The translations under genes and the position numbers were made by a program. The notes under the pieces were generated by a model. The model was not told the DNA's origin. It worked only from the letters and a program-made list of their open reading frames with translations, and made no database searches. A stretch of DNA of 64,000 nucleotides from Fischerella sp. CENA71 (lineage in GTDB: Bacteria; Cyanobacteriota; Cyanobacteriia; Cyanobacteriales; Nostocaceae): positions 558,001-622,000 of the forward strand of contig JANBVI010000064.1 of the NCBI GenBank assembly GCA_024239075.1. The letters run 5' to 3'. Positions 9,559 to 18,759 of the stretch are shown in pieces; the first letter of the stretch is position 1; each line of letters opens with the position of its first letter.

Positions 9559-12279
9559 ATGACCGCTTCTTACTCAGCATCCCAGCCCAACGCCAGCAAC
9601 AATGCGAACACGTTTATTACTGATCATCGACTTGTGGATCGCAGTAAGCTGACTCAAATGTTTCAGCATTATGTCGAAACAAAAGAGAAGTATCCCCATG
9701 CGGTGTTGCTGTATCGAGTGGGAGATTTTTTTGAGTGCTATTTTGAAGATGCGGTGATTCTGGCGCAGGAATTAGAACTTTACCTCACCAGCAAACCAGT
9801 CGGAGAAGTAGGAAGGGTGTCAATGAGTGGTGTGCCGCACCACGCTTGGGAACGCCACGCGACTCTGCTGGTAGAAAAAGGGTATGCGGTGGTAATTTGT
9901 GATCAAGTCGAAGATGCTTCGGAAGCTGTTGGGAGATTGGTGCGGCGCGAAGTAACGCGGATTCTCACTCCTGGGACTTTGCTCGAAGAAGGAATGCTGA
10001 AAGCCGGTCGCAATAATTACCTGGCGGCTGTGGTAATTGCTGGGGAACATTGGGGTTTGGCTTATGCAGATATTTCTACCGGGGAATTCCTAACTACCCA
10101 AGGTAGCATTAGTGAACATTTGACCCAAGAGTTAATGCGTTTGCAGCCCGCGGAGGTATTGGTTCCGACGAATGCACCTGATTTGGGAAGTTTACTCCGA
10201 CCAGGAGAGAAATCAGATCATCTACCGGAATGTTTACCACCGACGTTTTGTTATGCACTGCGATCGCAACTACCTTTTTCAGCAGGCGAAGCTAGATCCA
10301 GATTATTGCAGAAATTTAGGGTGCGATCGCTCGAAGGTTTGGGTTGCGAACACCTCCCCCTCGCAGTCCGGGCGGCTGGTGGTCTTTTAGAATACCTGGA
10401 AGATACACAAAAAGAAAGTTCTGTACCCCTGCAACCACTGAGAACTTACACAATTACTGATTATTTGATTGTAGACAGCCAAACTCGGCGTAACCTGGAA
10501 ATTACGCAAACTGTCCGCGATGGCAGTTTTCACGGTTCTTTACTCTGGGCTTTAGATAGAACTTCGACGGCGATGGGTAGTCGGGCTTTACGACGTTGGC
10601 TGTTACAACCGCTACTTGATACTAAAGGTATCCGGGCGCGGCAAGATACAATTCAAGAATTGGTGGAAAATACGCCCCTACGCCAAGATTTACGACAGTT
10701 ATTACGGCAAATTTACGATTTGGAACGTCTGACGGGAAGGGCTGGTTCTGGTACAGCCAATGCTAAAGATTTGGTGGCTTTGGCTGATTCTGTGTCCAAG
10801 TTGCCGGAGTTAGCGTTGTTAGTGATGGATGCTGCGTCTCTGTTTTTGAAAGCCTTGCAGAAAGTTCCCCCTGGTTTGGAGGAGTTAGGGCAAAAAATCC
10901 GTAGCTATATTGTGGAGTCGCCACCAATACATATTAAAGAAGGCGGATTGATTCGTCAGGGAGTTAATCCCCAGTTGGATGAAAGACGGGGTTTGGTGGA
11001 AGAAGACCAAAAATGGATTGCAAATTTAGAGGTTGATGAACGGGCGAGGACGGGGATTCAGACGCTGAAGGTGGGATTTAATAAAACTTTTGGATATTAC
11101 ATCAGTATTTCCCGTGCGAAGGCTGACCAAGTGCCGTCAAATTATATCCGCAAGCAGACTTTGACGAATGAAGAACGCTACATTACTCCAGAGTTGAAGG
11201 AACGGGAAGCGCGGATTTTGACGGCGCGGGATGATTTGAACCAGATGGAGTATGAAATTTTTGTAGCGTTACGAGAGGAAGTTGCAGCCCAGGCGGAGGT
11301 GATTCGGAATCTGTCGCGGGCTGTGGCGGCGGTGGATGTGTTGTGCGGTTTGGCAGAGTTGGCTGTTCATCAAGGTTACTGTTGTCCTCAGATGGTGGAG
11401 GGACGAGAGATTCATGTTGTGGATGGGCGTCATCCGGTGGTGGAACAGTCTTTACCCGCAGGGTTTTTTGTGCCGAATTCGACGAGTTTAGGAGGAGGAA
11501 AAGACGCCTCTGAAGATACGGTGACGCAAGAAGACACGGTGACACAAAGAGTCGGTGACACGGTAACGCAAGAAGACGCGGAAGGAAATAATGTCCCCGC
11601 TTCATCTTTCCCCGCCTCCCCGCGTCCTAATGTCTCCGCTTCATCTTTCCCCGCGTCTTCTTCTCCTGACTTAATCATCCTTACAGGACCGAATGCGAGT
11701 GGTAAGAGTTGTTATTTGAGACAGGTGGGTTTGATTCAGTTGATGGCACAAATTGGTAGTTTTGTACCTGCTAGGTATGCGAAGTTGAGTGTGTGCGATC
11801 GCATTTTTACCCGTGTGGGTGCAGTGGATGATTTGGCGACTGGTCAATCTACGTTTATGGTGGAGATGAATGAGACGGCAAATATTCTCAATCATGCGAC
11901 GTCGCGATCGCTTGTGTTGTTAGATGAGATAGGGCGAGGAACGGCGACTTTTGACGGGTTGTCAATTGCTTGGGCGGTGGCGGAATATTTAGCCGCTGAG
12001 ATTGAGGCGCGGACGATTTTTGCGACGCATTATCATGAGTTGAATGAGTTATCGAGTATTTTACCGAATGTAGCGAATTATCAGGTGACGGTGAAAGAGT
12101 TACCAGACCAAATTATCTTTTTGCATCAGGTTCAGCCGGGGGGTGCAGATAAGTCCTACGGTATTGAAGCGGGAAGGTTGGCGGGTTTACCTGGGGTGGT
12201 AATTCAACGTGCAAAACAGGTGATGAGTCAAATTGAGAAGCACAGTAAGATCGCGATTGGATTGCAGAGTTTGGAGTAA
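9559..12279 (+). CDS. mutS: DNA mismatch repair ATPase MutS
   Basis: 906-aa MutS homologue that binds base mismatches and recruits MutL. The N-terminal mismatch-binding motif is F-x-E-type ([14 protein letters not shown], about residue 55), the core and clamp follow, and the ATPase has Walker A GPNASGKS (about 711) and Walker B with [12 protein letters not shown] and ATHYHEL motifs. About 55 residues between PNSTSLGGG and [12 protein letters not shown] are low-complexity (DTVTQ and PASSFPAS repeats) and come from an in-frame GC-rich repeat (see 11501-11668); family members usually go straight to the Walker A strand here. It has its own upstream region and no cotranscribed neighbour. Confidence 0.96.
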   Translation: MTASYSASQPNASNNANTFITDHRLVDRSKLTQMFQHYVETKEKYPHAVLLYRVGDFFECYFEDAVILAQELELYLTSKPVGEVGRVSMSGVPHHAWERHATLLVEKGYAVVICDQVEDASEAVGRLVRREVTRILTPGTLLEEGMLKAGRNNYLAAVVIAGEHWGLAYADISTGEFLTTQGSISEHLTQELMRLQPAEVLVPTNAPDLGSLLRPGEKSDHLPECLPPTFCYALRSQLPFSAGEARSRLLQKFRVRSLEGLGCEHLPLAVRAAGGLLEYLEDTQKESSVPLQPLRTYTITDYLIVDSQTRRNLEITQTVRDGSFHGSLLWALDRTSTAMGSRALRRWLLQPLLDTKGIRARQDTIQELVENTPLRQDLRQLLRQIYDLERLTGRAGSGTANAKDLVALADSVSKLPELALLVMDAASLFLKALQKVPPGLEELGQKIRSYIVESPPIHIKEGGLIRQGVNPQLDERRGLVEEDQKWIANLEVDERARTGIQTLKVGFNKTFGYYISISRAKADQVPSNYIRKQTLTNEERYITPELKEREARILTARDDLNQMEYEIFVALREEVAAQAEVIRNLSRAVAAVDVLCGLAELAVHQGYCCPQMVEGREIHVVDGRHPVVEQSLPAGFFVPNSTSLGGGKDASEDTVTQEDTVTQRVGDTVTQEDAEGNNVPASSFPASPRPNVSASSFPASSSPDLIILTGPNASGKSCYLRQVGLIQLMAQIGSFVPARYAKLSVCDRIFTRVGAVDDLATGQSTFMVEMNETANILNHATSRSLVLLDEIGRGTATFDGLSIAWAVAEYLAAEIEARTIFATHYHELNELSSILPNVANYQVTVKELPDQIIFLHQVQPGGADKSYGIEAGRLAGLPGVVIQRAKQVMSQIEKHSKIAIGLQSLE
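11501..11668. repeat. GC-rich repeat inserted in frame in mutS
   Basis: Purine-rich units (GACACGGTGACGC-like, giving DTVTQ) are followed by pyrimidine-rich units (CCCCGCGTC/TTCATCTTTCCCCGC, giving PASSFPAS). The two halves are partly complementary, so the element can fold back. The length is a multiple of three, the frame is kept and the insertion precedes the ATPase domain. The same family occurs in frame in nifJ (63332-63468) and as an intergenic copy near 31635-31662. Confidence 0.75.
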
Positions 12280-12509
12280 TAGAACAAAGGCGATGTCCGT
12301 TGACTCGCCATGATTATTCCTAATAAAATTTCATTTTTTTGATGATACAACGTGAGTTCGATAAATATTATCAGACTAGACCATCAACGCGATCGTAAGT
12401 AAACTGGCAAATTGAGTCATAATAACCAAAATAGCCTTTATTATATTCATCCGCCAGTGATTTCATTCAAGTATATTTAGGAGATTTAACATTATCTAAA
12501 AATCAATTT

Positions 12510-13640
12510 ATGAATCAGGATTTACCACTATCAGAAAAAGTTGATGTTAGTGTTTTATCTCAAATATTTAACAATACAACTAATTCTTATAAATACCTTT
12601 ATTTTTTATCGTTATTAGATATTCTAAAAAGAAGAAACTTTGATACTTTATCGCCTATTAGCTTTCAAGACATTATTGTTGAGATGTTAGCTAATGCTTG
12701 GTATCCTCATAACTATTTTAAACTCTCTTTTGGAACTCAAGACCAAATTGCTAGTAAATTAGACGCTCTTGAGCTAGAAATTACAGAACCGATTTTAAAG
12801 TTTAGAGATACAGATAACAAACTTTTACGTAATACCATTAATAGTCAAAATATTGATGACATTATTAGTTCTATTAATCGCTATGTCTCCTATCGTTTAA
12901 TTCGTCCTTTCTTTGCTCAAGAAACTAGAGGATTGAAAGATTATGATGTTAATCAAACTATCATTAACTTAGCCAATAATCAATTTGATAGTAAAAAACC
13001 TTTGTATTACTTTAACGCTGAAGACCAGAAAAACTGTAACGCTATTATTTTAAATCCTGATTGGATTCAGTATTTAGAAGAAAATTACACAATAGTTAGG
13101 GGTTGGGCATCTTGGGAATGGTTAAACTATATGCAGCAAAGAAACCCCAGCACGCCTAATGTGGTTAATAAATTATTTATGCCACAAGAAAGAGATTCTT
13201 TGACGAATCAAACTAAATACTGGAAAACTATTTTAGAATATCGAGACATTGAATGTATTTACTCTAAAGTTAAATTGGATAAGAATCAGATTTCATTAGA
13301 TCATTATCTGCCTTGGTCTTTTGTAGCTCATGACCAATTATGGAATTTGATTCCAACTACAAAATCTGTTAATTCTTCTAAATCTAATAATTTACCATCA
13401 GAAAAATATCTTCGTGAATTTGTAACATTACAGCATTTAGGATTAACTATTTATAAGCAAAACGTTTCTCAAACAAAATGGTTAAATGATATTGAATCTT
13501 TTGTGGCAGAGTTGAAAGTTGATCAACCAGATGACTTATTAAATTTAGAAAATCTCATGAATGTTTATACAAAAACTATACAACCTTTGATTTCTTTAGC
13601 AACTCTCCAAGGTTTTAGCCCTGAATGGATTTACACCTAA
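12510..13640 (+). CDS. HNH endonuclease domain protein (defence-island type)
   Basis: 376-aa protein with an unannotated helical N-terminal region and a C-terminal HNH nuclease motif: C249-x-Y (ECIYSKVKL), the catalytic D264-H265 (LDHYLPWSF), then HDQLWNLIPTTKSVNSSKS with the Asn/Lys-rich tail of the fold. Such proteins are frequent in restriction and phage-defence clusters. It is much more AT-rich than mutS next door, which suggests recent acquisition. It stops 11 bp before the truncated helicase frame and heads a same-strand cluster with a GHKL ATPase. The N-terminal segment may recognise a target or partner; its role is unknown. Confidence 0.75.
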   Translation: MNQDLPLSEKVDVSVLSQIFNNTTNSYKYLYFLSLLDILKRRNFDTLSPISFQDIIVEMLANAWYPHNYFKLSFGTQDQIASKLDALELEITEPILKFRDTDNKLLRNTINSQNIDDIISSINRYVSYRLIRPFFAQETRGLKDYDVNQTIINLANNQFDSKKPLYYFNAEDQKNCNAIILNPDWIQYLEENYTIVRGWASWEWLNYMQQRNPSTPNVVNKLFMPQERDSLTNQTKYWKTILEYRDIECIYSKVKLDKNQISLDHYLPWSFVAHDQLWNLIPTTKSVNSSKSNNLPSEKYLREFVTLQHLGLTIYKQNVSQTKWLNDIESFVAELKVDQPDDLLNLENLMNVYTKTIQPLISLATLQGFSPEWIYT

Positions 13641-13651
13641 AATTCTGAATT

Positions 13652-14734
13652 TTGAATTTTGAATTTCTATTAGTAATCTGGTTAGCCTATAGTGAAGAAC
13701 TATGCGAACAAGCAGTTACAGAATTTCAAAAAGCCTGGGACAGTTTAGGCGATCGCACCACCACCATTTACCGCTTCTGGGGTAGCCATGATTTAGATAT
13801 AGAACAAGTTCAAGACGGCTTAGTAGTAGCAGGATTAGCCAAAGTTTACAACGCCGCTAAAAAGAGTATCCGCTTTATTAATCAACTGGGTGTGCGTTGT
13901 TCATTGGTAATCATCGACGAAGCCCATCAAGCAGTAGCCGAAACCTATAAACTCGTCTTAGATTCTCTCGTCGTCCCCTACGAAAAAACCGCCTTGTTAG
14001 GTTTAACCGCCACACCTGGACGGACTTGGGCTGATATTAACACCGATGCACAACTCGCTAAATTCTTCGCCCACCAAAAAGTTACTTTAGAAATTCCCGG
14101 TTATGACAACCCCATTGATTATCTGGTCGCTCAACAATACCTAGCTAAAGTTAACTATCGCTCTTTATTTTACAAAACCGGGATTGAATTAACTCCCCAA
14201 GACTTGAAGCGGATAAATACAGAATTAGACATCCCCCAATACATCCTCAATCGGTTAGCAGCAGACGAACAACGCAACCTCCGCATCATCCTCGAACTCG
14301 AAGCACTCGCCCCACATCATCAACGGATCATCGTTTTTAATACCTCCGTCGAACACGCGCGACTCATCGCTTCCATCTTGCGATTACGCGGCTTGAATGC
14401 TGATGCTGTTACAGGTGAAACCCCCAAATCAGAACGAGAAAAACTGATTCAAAGTTTTAAAGACGAACAACCCCAAACCAAGATTTTATGTAACTACGGC
14501 GTATTAACCACTGGTTTCGATGCACCCAAAACCAGCGCCGCAGTTATCGCCCGTCCTACCAAATCCCTTGTCCTCTACAGCCAAATGGTAGGACGCGGCA
14601 TTAGAGGAATCAAAGCTGGGGGTAATGCGATCGCCGAAATAGTCACTGTTGTCGATAGCCAACTTCCTGGTTTTGGTTCAGTCGCATCAGCCTTTCACAA
14701 TTGGGAAGACGTTTGGAGGAAAACCCATGAATAA
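13652..14734 (+). CDS. SF2 DEAD/DEAH-box helicase, N-terminally truncated (motif I missing)
   Basis: 360-aa frame with helicase motif II (VIIDEAHQ, D89-E90-A91-H92), motif III-like LTATPG (about 119), a RecA2 domain (QRIIVFNTSVEHARLIA) and motifs V/VI (LTTGFDAPK, QMVGRGIRG). The similarity begins abruptly at VIWLAYSEEL, equivalent to motif Ia; the Walker A (GxGKT) segment and everything before it are absent. The bases just upstream are repeat-like (GAATTTTGAATTTTGAATTT), so the 5' part was probably replaced or deleted. Without motif I the protein should not hydrolyse ATP, and it may be a remnant. Family relatives occur in restriction and DNA phosphorothioation clusters. It overlaps the next gene by 8 bp. 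Confidence 0.75.
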   Translation: MNFEFLLVIWLAYSEELCEQAVTEFQKAWDSLGDRTTTIYRFWGSHDLDIEQVQDGLVVAGLAKVYNAAKKSIRFINQLGVRCSLVIIDEAHQAVAETYKLVLDSLVVPYEKTALLGLTATPGRTWADINTDAQLAKFFAHQKVTLEIPGYDNPIDYLVAQQYLAKVNYRSLFYKTGIELTPQDLKRINTELDIPQYILNRLAADEQRNLRIILELEALAPHHQRIIVFNTSVEHARLIASILRLRGLNADAVTGETPKSEREKLIQSFKDEQPQTKILCNYGVLTTGFDAPKTSAAVIARPTKSLVLYSQMVGRGIRGIKAGGNAIAEIVTVVDSQLPGFGSVASAFHNWEDVWRKTHE

Positions 14735-16550
14735 CACCCATGATATTGTTCCGACTCACTTAGCAGTCCAAGCAATGCGCGATAACGGTTATAAAAACGC
14801 CGCCTATGCTTTAGCCGAATTAATGGATAATGCCATTCAAGCTGGTGCATCGCAAGTAGAACTATTGTGTGGGGAACGTAAACAACTGCTAGAAGGGAGG
14901 AAGCGATCGCGCATTGAACAAATCGCCGTGTTAGATAATGGTTGTGGGATGGATGCGAATGTGTTGCGTCTCGCCCTGCAATTTGGTAACGGGACATATT
15001 TAGATGAAGACAAACACACCGGAATCGGTCGTTTTGGCATGGGTTTACCCTCGTCTTCTATCTCCCAATGTCAGAGAGTTGATGTCTGGTCATGGCAAAA
15101 TGGCATAGAAAATGCACTGCATAGTTACCTAGATTTAGATGAAATTAAAAATCAACGACTGACAGAAGTACCCGAACCTACACCTCAAGCAATTCCCACA
15201 ACTTGGACAAGAATCGGTCAAAAATTTGGTGAAAGTGGCACATTAGTAGTATGGTCAAACATCGACCGTTCTATTTGGCGAACTGGCAAAGCAATTATTG
15301 ATAACTCAGAATTTGTGATTGGCAGAATGTATCGCAAATTTATTAATAGCGGTAAAGTCAAAATCCGCATGTTAGCTTTTGATTTAGATACTTTTAATTA
15401 TCTTGAGCCTGAAAAATATGCCCTTCCAAATGATCCTGGTTATCTAATAGAAAAGACTTCTTGTCCGCCTCCTTTTCATAACAAAGCAATGTTTGGAACT
15501 TGGCAAGGAGATACATCTTATGAAGCGACTTTCACTATTAATTTTAGGGAACAAGAACATGAAGTTAAAGTTCGCTTTTCTTATGCCAAGGAAGAAGCAC
15601 GTCTTATAGAAGGAGTAAATAATCCAGGAAGTACACCTCATGGACAACATGCAAAGAAAAACATAGGAGTTTCTATTATTCGTGCAGGTAGAGAACTAGA
15701 ATTAGATACAGGAGTAGTTAATGGTTATGATCCTACAGAACGTTGGTGGGGCGTAGAAGTAGAATTTCCCCCTTCCTTGGATGATATTTTTGGAGTAACT
15801 AATAATAAACAATCTGCTCGTAATTTAAGTGAACTTTTGCGAATAGATAGTCAATCTTTATCAGAAGATGGGAAGACATTCACACAGTTAAAGGAAGAGT
15901 TAAAAGAAGATGAAGATCCAAAAAGACCTCTCTTAGATATTGTCGATAAAATAAATAACCAGTTGAGTATTATTCGTGGTTGGCTCAAAGCCCAAACAAA
16001 AGGTACTCGTACCACCACTGAAAAACGCCATGACCCTTATAAACCTGAAAAAGTTGCCACTACTGTAACTCAAGAACGTAAATCACAAGGTTATAAAGGT
16101 CAAAGTGATGTAGATGAAAAATTACCCAAAGAAGAACGCAAACAAGTAATTAAAGAAACCCTCAAAGAAGAAGGAGTGACAGAAACAAAAGCTGAATTAT
16201 TAGCCGCCACCACAGTAGATGATGGCTTGAAATATACCTTTGTTGAAGCACCGCTTGATACTCCTGCTTTCTTCTCTGTTAAACCCAGAGGCGGAGCAAT
16301 TATTGTTACCTTAAATACTAATCATCCAGCTTATCAAAATTTAGTAGAAATCTTAGAAGAGGATGTTGATAAAGCTGATGTAGATACTTTACGTTCTCGG
16401 TTAGTTAACTCTTTGGATGGTTTAAAATTACTCCTCATGGCATGGGCTAGATATGAAGATGAACAGCCAGAGGGTAAATTTAAAGATAATGCTCAAGATA
16501 CCCGCATTGATTGGGGGAGAGTCGCTAGGAGGTTTTTAGAGAATGAGTAG
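14727..16550 (+). CDS. MORC/MutL-like GHKL ATPase
   Basis: 608-aa protein with a GHKL (Bergerat) ATPase domain: N-box AELMDNAIQAG, G1 box VLDNGCGMD, G2 region TGIGRFGMGLPSSS and a following S5-like domain. The NGYKNAAYALAELMDNAIQAG context resembles prokaryotic MORC-type proteins described in restriction-modification gene neighbourhoods. The C-terminal third is charged and probably coiled coil (about residues 400-510). ATG 14727 is preceded by GGAGGA (14715-14720) and lies inside the helicase 3' end, so the two are translationally coupled. A conformational clamp or loading role on DNA is inferred from GHKL relatives such as MutL and Hsp90. Confidence 0.8.
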   Translation: MNNTHDIVPTHLAVQAMRDNGYKNAAYALAELMDNAIQAGASQVELLCGERKQLLEGRKRSRIEQIAVLDNGCGMDANVLRLALQFGNGTYLDEDKHTGIGRFGMGLPSSSISQCQRVDVWSWQNGIENALHSYLDLDEIKNQRLTEVPEPTPQAIPTTWTRIGQKFGESGTLVVWSNIDRSIWRTGKAIIDNSEFVIGRMYRKFINSGKVKIRMLAFDLDTFNYLEPEKYALPNDPGYLIEKTSCPPPFHNKAMFGTWQGDTSYEATFTINFREQEHEVKVRFSYAKEEARLIEGVNNPGSTPHGQHAKKNIGVSIIRAGRELELDTGVVNGYDPTERWWGVEVEFPPSLDDIFGVTNNKQSARNLSELLRIDSQSLSEDGKTFTQLKEELKEDEDPKRPLLDIVDKINNQLSIIRGWLKAQTKGTRTTTEKRHDPYKPEKVATTVTQERKSQGYKGQSDVDEKLPKEERKQVIKETLKEEGVTETKAELLAATTVDDGLKYTFVEAPLDTPAFFSVKPRGGAIIVTLNTNHPAYQNLVEILEEDVDKADVDTLRSRLVNSLDGLKLLLMAWARYEDEQPEGKFKDNAQDTRIDWGRVARRFLENE

Positions 16551-16565
16551 CGAAGTGATAAAATA

Positions 16566-16910
16566 ATGTCTAATGAACCACAAGATGATCCGTTTTTTAC
16601 AGAACTCTGTCAAGAATACACATCCTCAGAAATCGCGGAAATTGAAAAATACTTAACAGAGTGGGATAAGGCAAGTTATATCAGCGTTTCTCATAACATT
16701 TTAGATCATGCCGCCAGAAAAGAAATTGACCCGTTAAAATTACTCCGTAAAGCACATAATTTTAACAAAAAAGGAGCATTGAGAATACCAAAATCAGGCT
16801 ATCGTCAAGATGGTTCAGCCGTTTATCGTAAAGGAAATGAATATTTAATTGTCCGTCCAGATAAATTTGGAACTGAAAAAATTGTCACTTATGGAGTGAA
16901 CGATGACTAA
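16566..16910 (+). CDS. Small unknown protein of the HNH/MORC cluster
   Basis: 114 aa, not recognised. The N-terminal half is acidic and helical (SSEIAEIEKYLTEWDKASYI). The C-terminal half is a basic, strand-rich segment (ALRIPKSGYRQDGSAVYRKG) that could bind nucleic acid. It starts 15 bp after the ATPase stop and overlaps the next gene by 8 bp, so it belongs to the same transcript and probably to the same complex. Confidence 0.65.
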   Translation: MSNEPQDDPFFTELCQEYTSSEIAEIEKYLTEWDKASYISVSHNILDHAARKEIDPLKLLRKAHNFNKKGALRIPKSGYRQDGSAVYRKGNEYLIVRPDKFGTEKIVTYGVNDD

Positions 16911-17301
16911 TACTACCTTGACTAATGAAAATCCTGAACTCACTAAGAATTATATCATTAAACTGTTAGAACAATTAACGATTGACTACCAAAATACTAA
17001 ATCAGAAAGACAGGCGATCGCTCATCAATTCCCTGTATCAGAAACAGAATTTACATTATTAGAAGAAATTGAGCTATTAACTACAGACATTCGAGGCTAC
17101 GCTAGTCAAATTAAAGCCAGAGGATATATAGAGAATCCACAGCAAGCAATTGCACAACTCAAGCAAAAACGAGTGTTTGATGTTCCGAGTATTTCCCAAT
17201 TGTATTTGCATAACTCTCATGAATACGAAAATATTAAGTTATACCTGAGAATGTTAGATTATTTAAGATTACTAATTTTAGAATATTTAACCTTTCAGTA
17301 A
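16903..17301 (+). CDS. Small helical unknown protein of the HNH/MORC cluster
   Basis: 132 aa, not recognised; largely alpha-helical with heptad-like hydrophobic spacing (YIIKLLEQLTIDYQNTKSER, then EIELLTTDIRGYASQI). It overlaps the preceding small gene by 8 bp, implying coupled translation. The position suggests an accessory or antitoxin-like partner of the island proteins; no catalytic motif is visible. Confidence 0.65.
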   Translation: MTNTTLTNENPELTKNYIIKLLEQLTIDYQNTKSERQAIAHQFPVSETEFTLLEEIELLTTDIRGYASQIKARGYIENPQQAIAQLKQKRVFDVPSISQLYLHNSHEYENIKLYLRMLDYLRLLILEYLTFQ

Positions 17302-17309
17302 AATTGATT

Positions 17310-17396
17310 AAAATTCACGCTCCAAATGCTCCAAGCGCAGAGAGAGTTGTTATCATAATTCTCTGCGTTCCTTAGCGTTCCTCTGCGTTTAAAAAA
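17310..17396. repeat. Dispersed CTCTGCGTTCC repeat upstream of the cysteine desulfurase gene
   Basis: Contains GCGCAGAGAGAG and the inverted CTCTGCGTTCCTTAGCGTT and CTCTGCGTTTAAA units, which can pair as a hairpin. The same family is found at 24740-24778, 60606-60626 and 61291-61366. It separates the desulfurase gene by 95 bp from the upstream cluster. Confidence 0.6.
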
Positions 17397-18545
17397 ATGA
17401 CCAACATAATCTACCTAGACTACCACTCAACTACTCCCGTTGATCCTAGAGTAGCTGAGAGAGTCATGTACTATATGACTACCGCCTTTGGTAATGCTAA
17501 TAGTGTAGATCATGATTATGGTAATGTAGCAGCAAAAGCAGTTAAACAAGCACATCAACAAATAGCAGAATTAATCAACGCCTCACCCAAAGAAATTATT
17601 TTTACATCTGGTGCAACAGAAAGTATTAACTTAGCAATTCAAGGACATATTGCACAACAAAATACCCCCGCCAAAATCATTGTTTCTCCAGTGGAACATA
17701 AAGCCGTTTTAGATACCTGCAAAGCATTAGCTAAAAAAGGACTGGTAGAAATTATTTGGTTAAAAGTCAATCAACAAGCGCAGATTGATTTAGAAAATCT
17801 CGAAAAAGTCTGTGCTGATGGTGCTTCCTTACTTTGTGTGATGGCGGCTAACAATGAAGTCGGGACAATTTACCCCATCCAAAAAATTGGCGCGATCGCA
17901 TCCTCCTACAATATCCCTTTCTTATGTGATGCTTCCCAAGCAGTCGGTAAAATTCCCATCAACTTTCAAGACTGGGGTATTACTTATCTAGCGATTTCTG
18001 GTCATAAATTTTATGCACCTAAAGGCGTTGGTGCATTAGTAGTAAAAAAAAGTTATGAACTTGAACCGATTATTTACGGTGGTGGACATCAACAGGGAAT
18101 CAGATCAGGTACACTCAATGTCCCCGGAATAGTTGGTTTAGGAGAAGCATCTCGATTGAGACAATTAGAGATGAAAATAGATGAAAGTGCGATCGCACTT
18201 TTGCGAGATCAACTGCAAAACTTGCTGCTAGCTAAAATTCCTAACTTAGTGGTGAATGGAGACTTAAACAACCGTTTATCAGGTAACTTACATATTTCAC
18301 TTCCTGATATTCCCAATAGTGCCATGATTGCGAGAGTTAGCCACCAGTTAGCTATTTCTAGTGGTGCTGCTTGTTCATCTGGTGTTGTTGCACCATCTCA
18401 TGTTTTACAAGCGATGAACCTGGCGGAAAATATAACAGAAGGAGCGTTGAGAATTGGTATTGGTAAATTTACGACTCAAGAAGAAATCGAAAAAGCATCT
18501 TCTGTAATTATCAGTGCAGTGAATTCCATTCACCAACTTCTGTAA
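17397..18545 (+). CDS. Cysteine desulfurase (IscS/NifS/DndA family)
   Basis: 382-aa PLP-dependent enzyme that takes sulfur from cysteine as a persulfide. The PLP lysine is K204 in SGHKFYAPKG, the cofactor-phosphate region TSGATESIN is present, and the mobile-loop active cysteine is C326 in ISSGAACSSG, a group-I (IscS-like) arrangement. It is not next to iscU or other Fe-S assembly genes. Instead it follows the HNH-helicase-GHKL cluster on the same strand, recalling DndA in DNA phosphorothioation loci. A housekeeping role in tRNA thiolation or Fe-S supply is equally possible because no dndB-E genes are visible in the window. Confidence 0.85.
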   Translation: MTNIIYLDYHSTTPVDPRVAERVMYYMTTAFGNANSVDHDYGNVAAKAVKQAHQQIAELINASPKEIIFTSGATESINLAIQGHIAQQNTPAKIIVSPVEHKAVLDTCKALAKKGLVEIIWLKVNQQAQIDLENLEKVCADGASLLCVMAANNEVGTIYPIQKIGAIASSYNIPFLCDASQAVGKIPINFQDWGITYLAISGHKFYAPKGVGALVVKKSYELEPIIYGGGHQQGIRSGTLNVPGIVGLGEASRLRQLEMKIDESAIALLRDQLQNLLLAKIPNLVVNGDLNNRLSGNLHISLPDIPNSAMIARVSHQLAISSGAACSSGVVAPSHVLQAMNLAENITEGALRIGIGKFTTQEEIEKASSVIISAVNSIHQLL

Positions 18546-18759
18546 CGCTCCTACTATCCAAACCTCAAAAAACAACGCTGACACCAACCGCAAGCAGATA
18601 AAAAATCAGTGGAATTAGTGCGATCGCACACAAGCACTAAATTGGGCAAGCTACTATTTAAGAAGCTAGTACAGATGATTTCCAAAAGTCATCTGTTAGA
18701 GTCAACACACCAGCATATATAGTCAAACCTCCGAACCAGCCAGCACTAAGAGAATATTC

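Noticed and set aside
11183-11678. Two minus-strand frames (140 and 82 codons) inside mutS
   Set aside because: They are mirror images of the repeat insertion and GC-rich mutS codons; MutS motifs are continuous on the plus strand.
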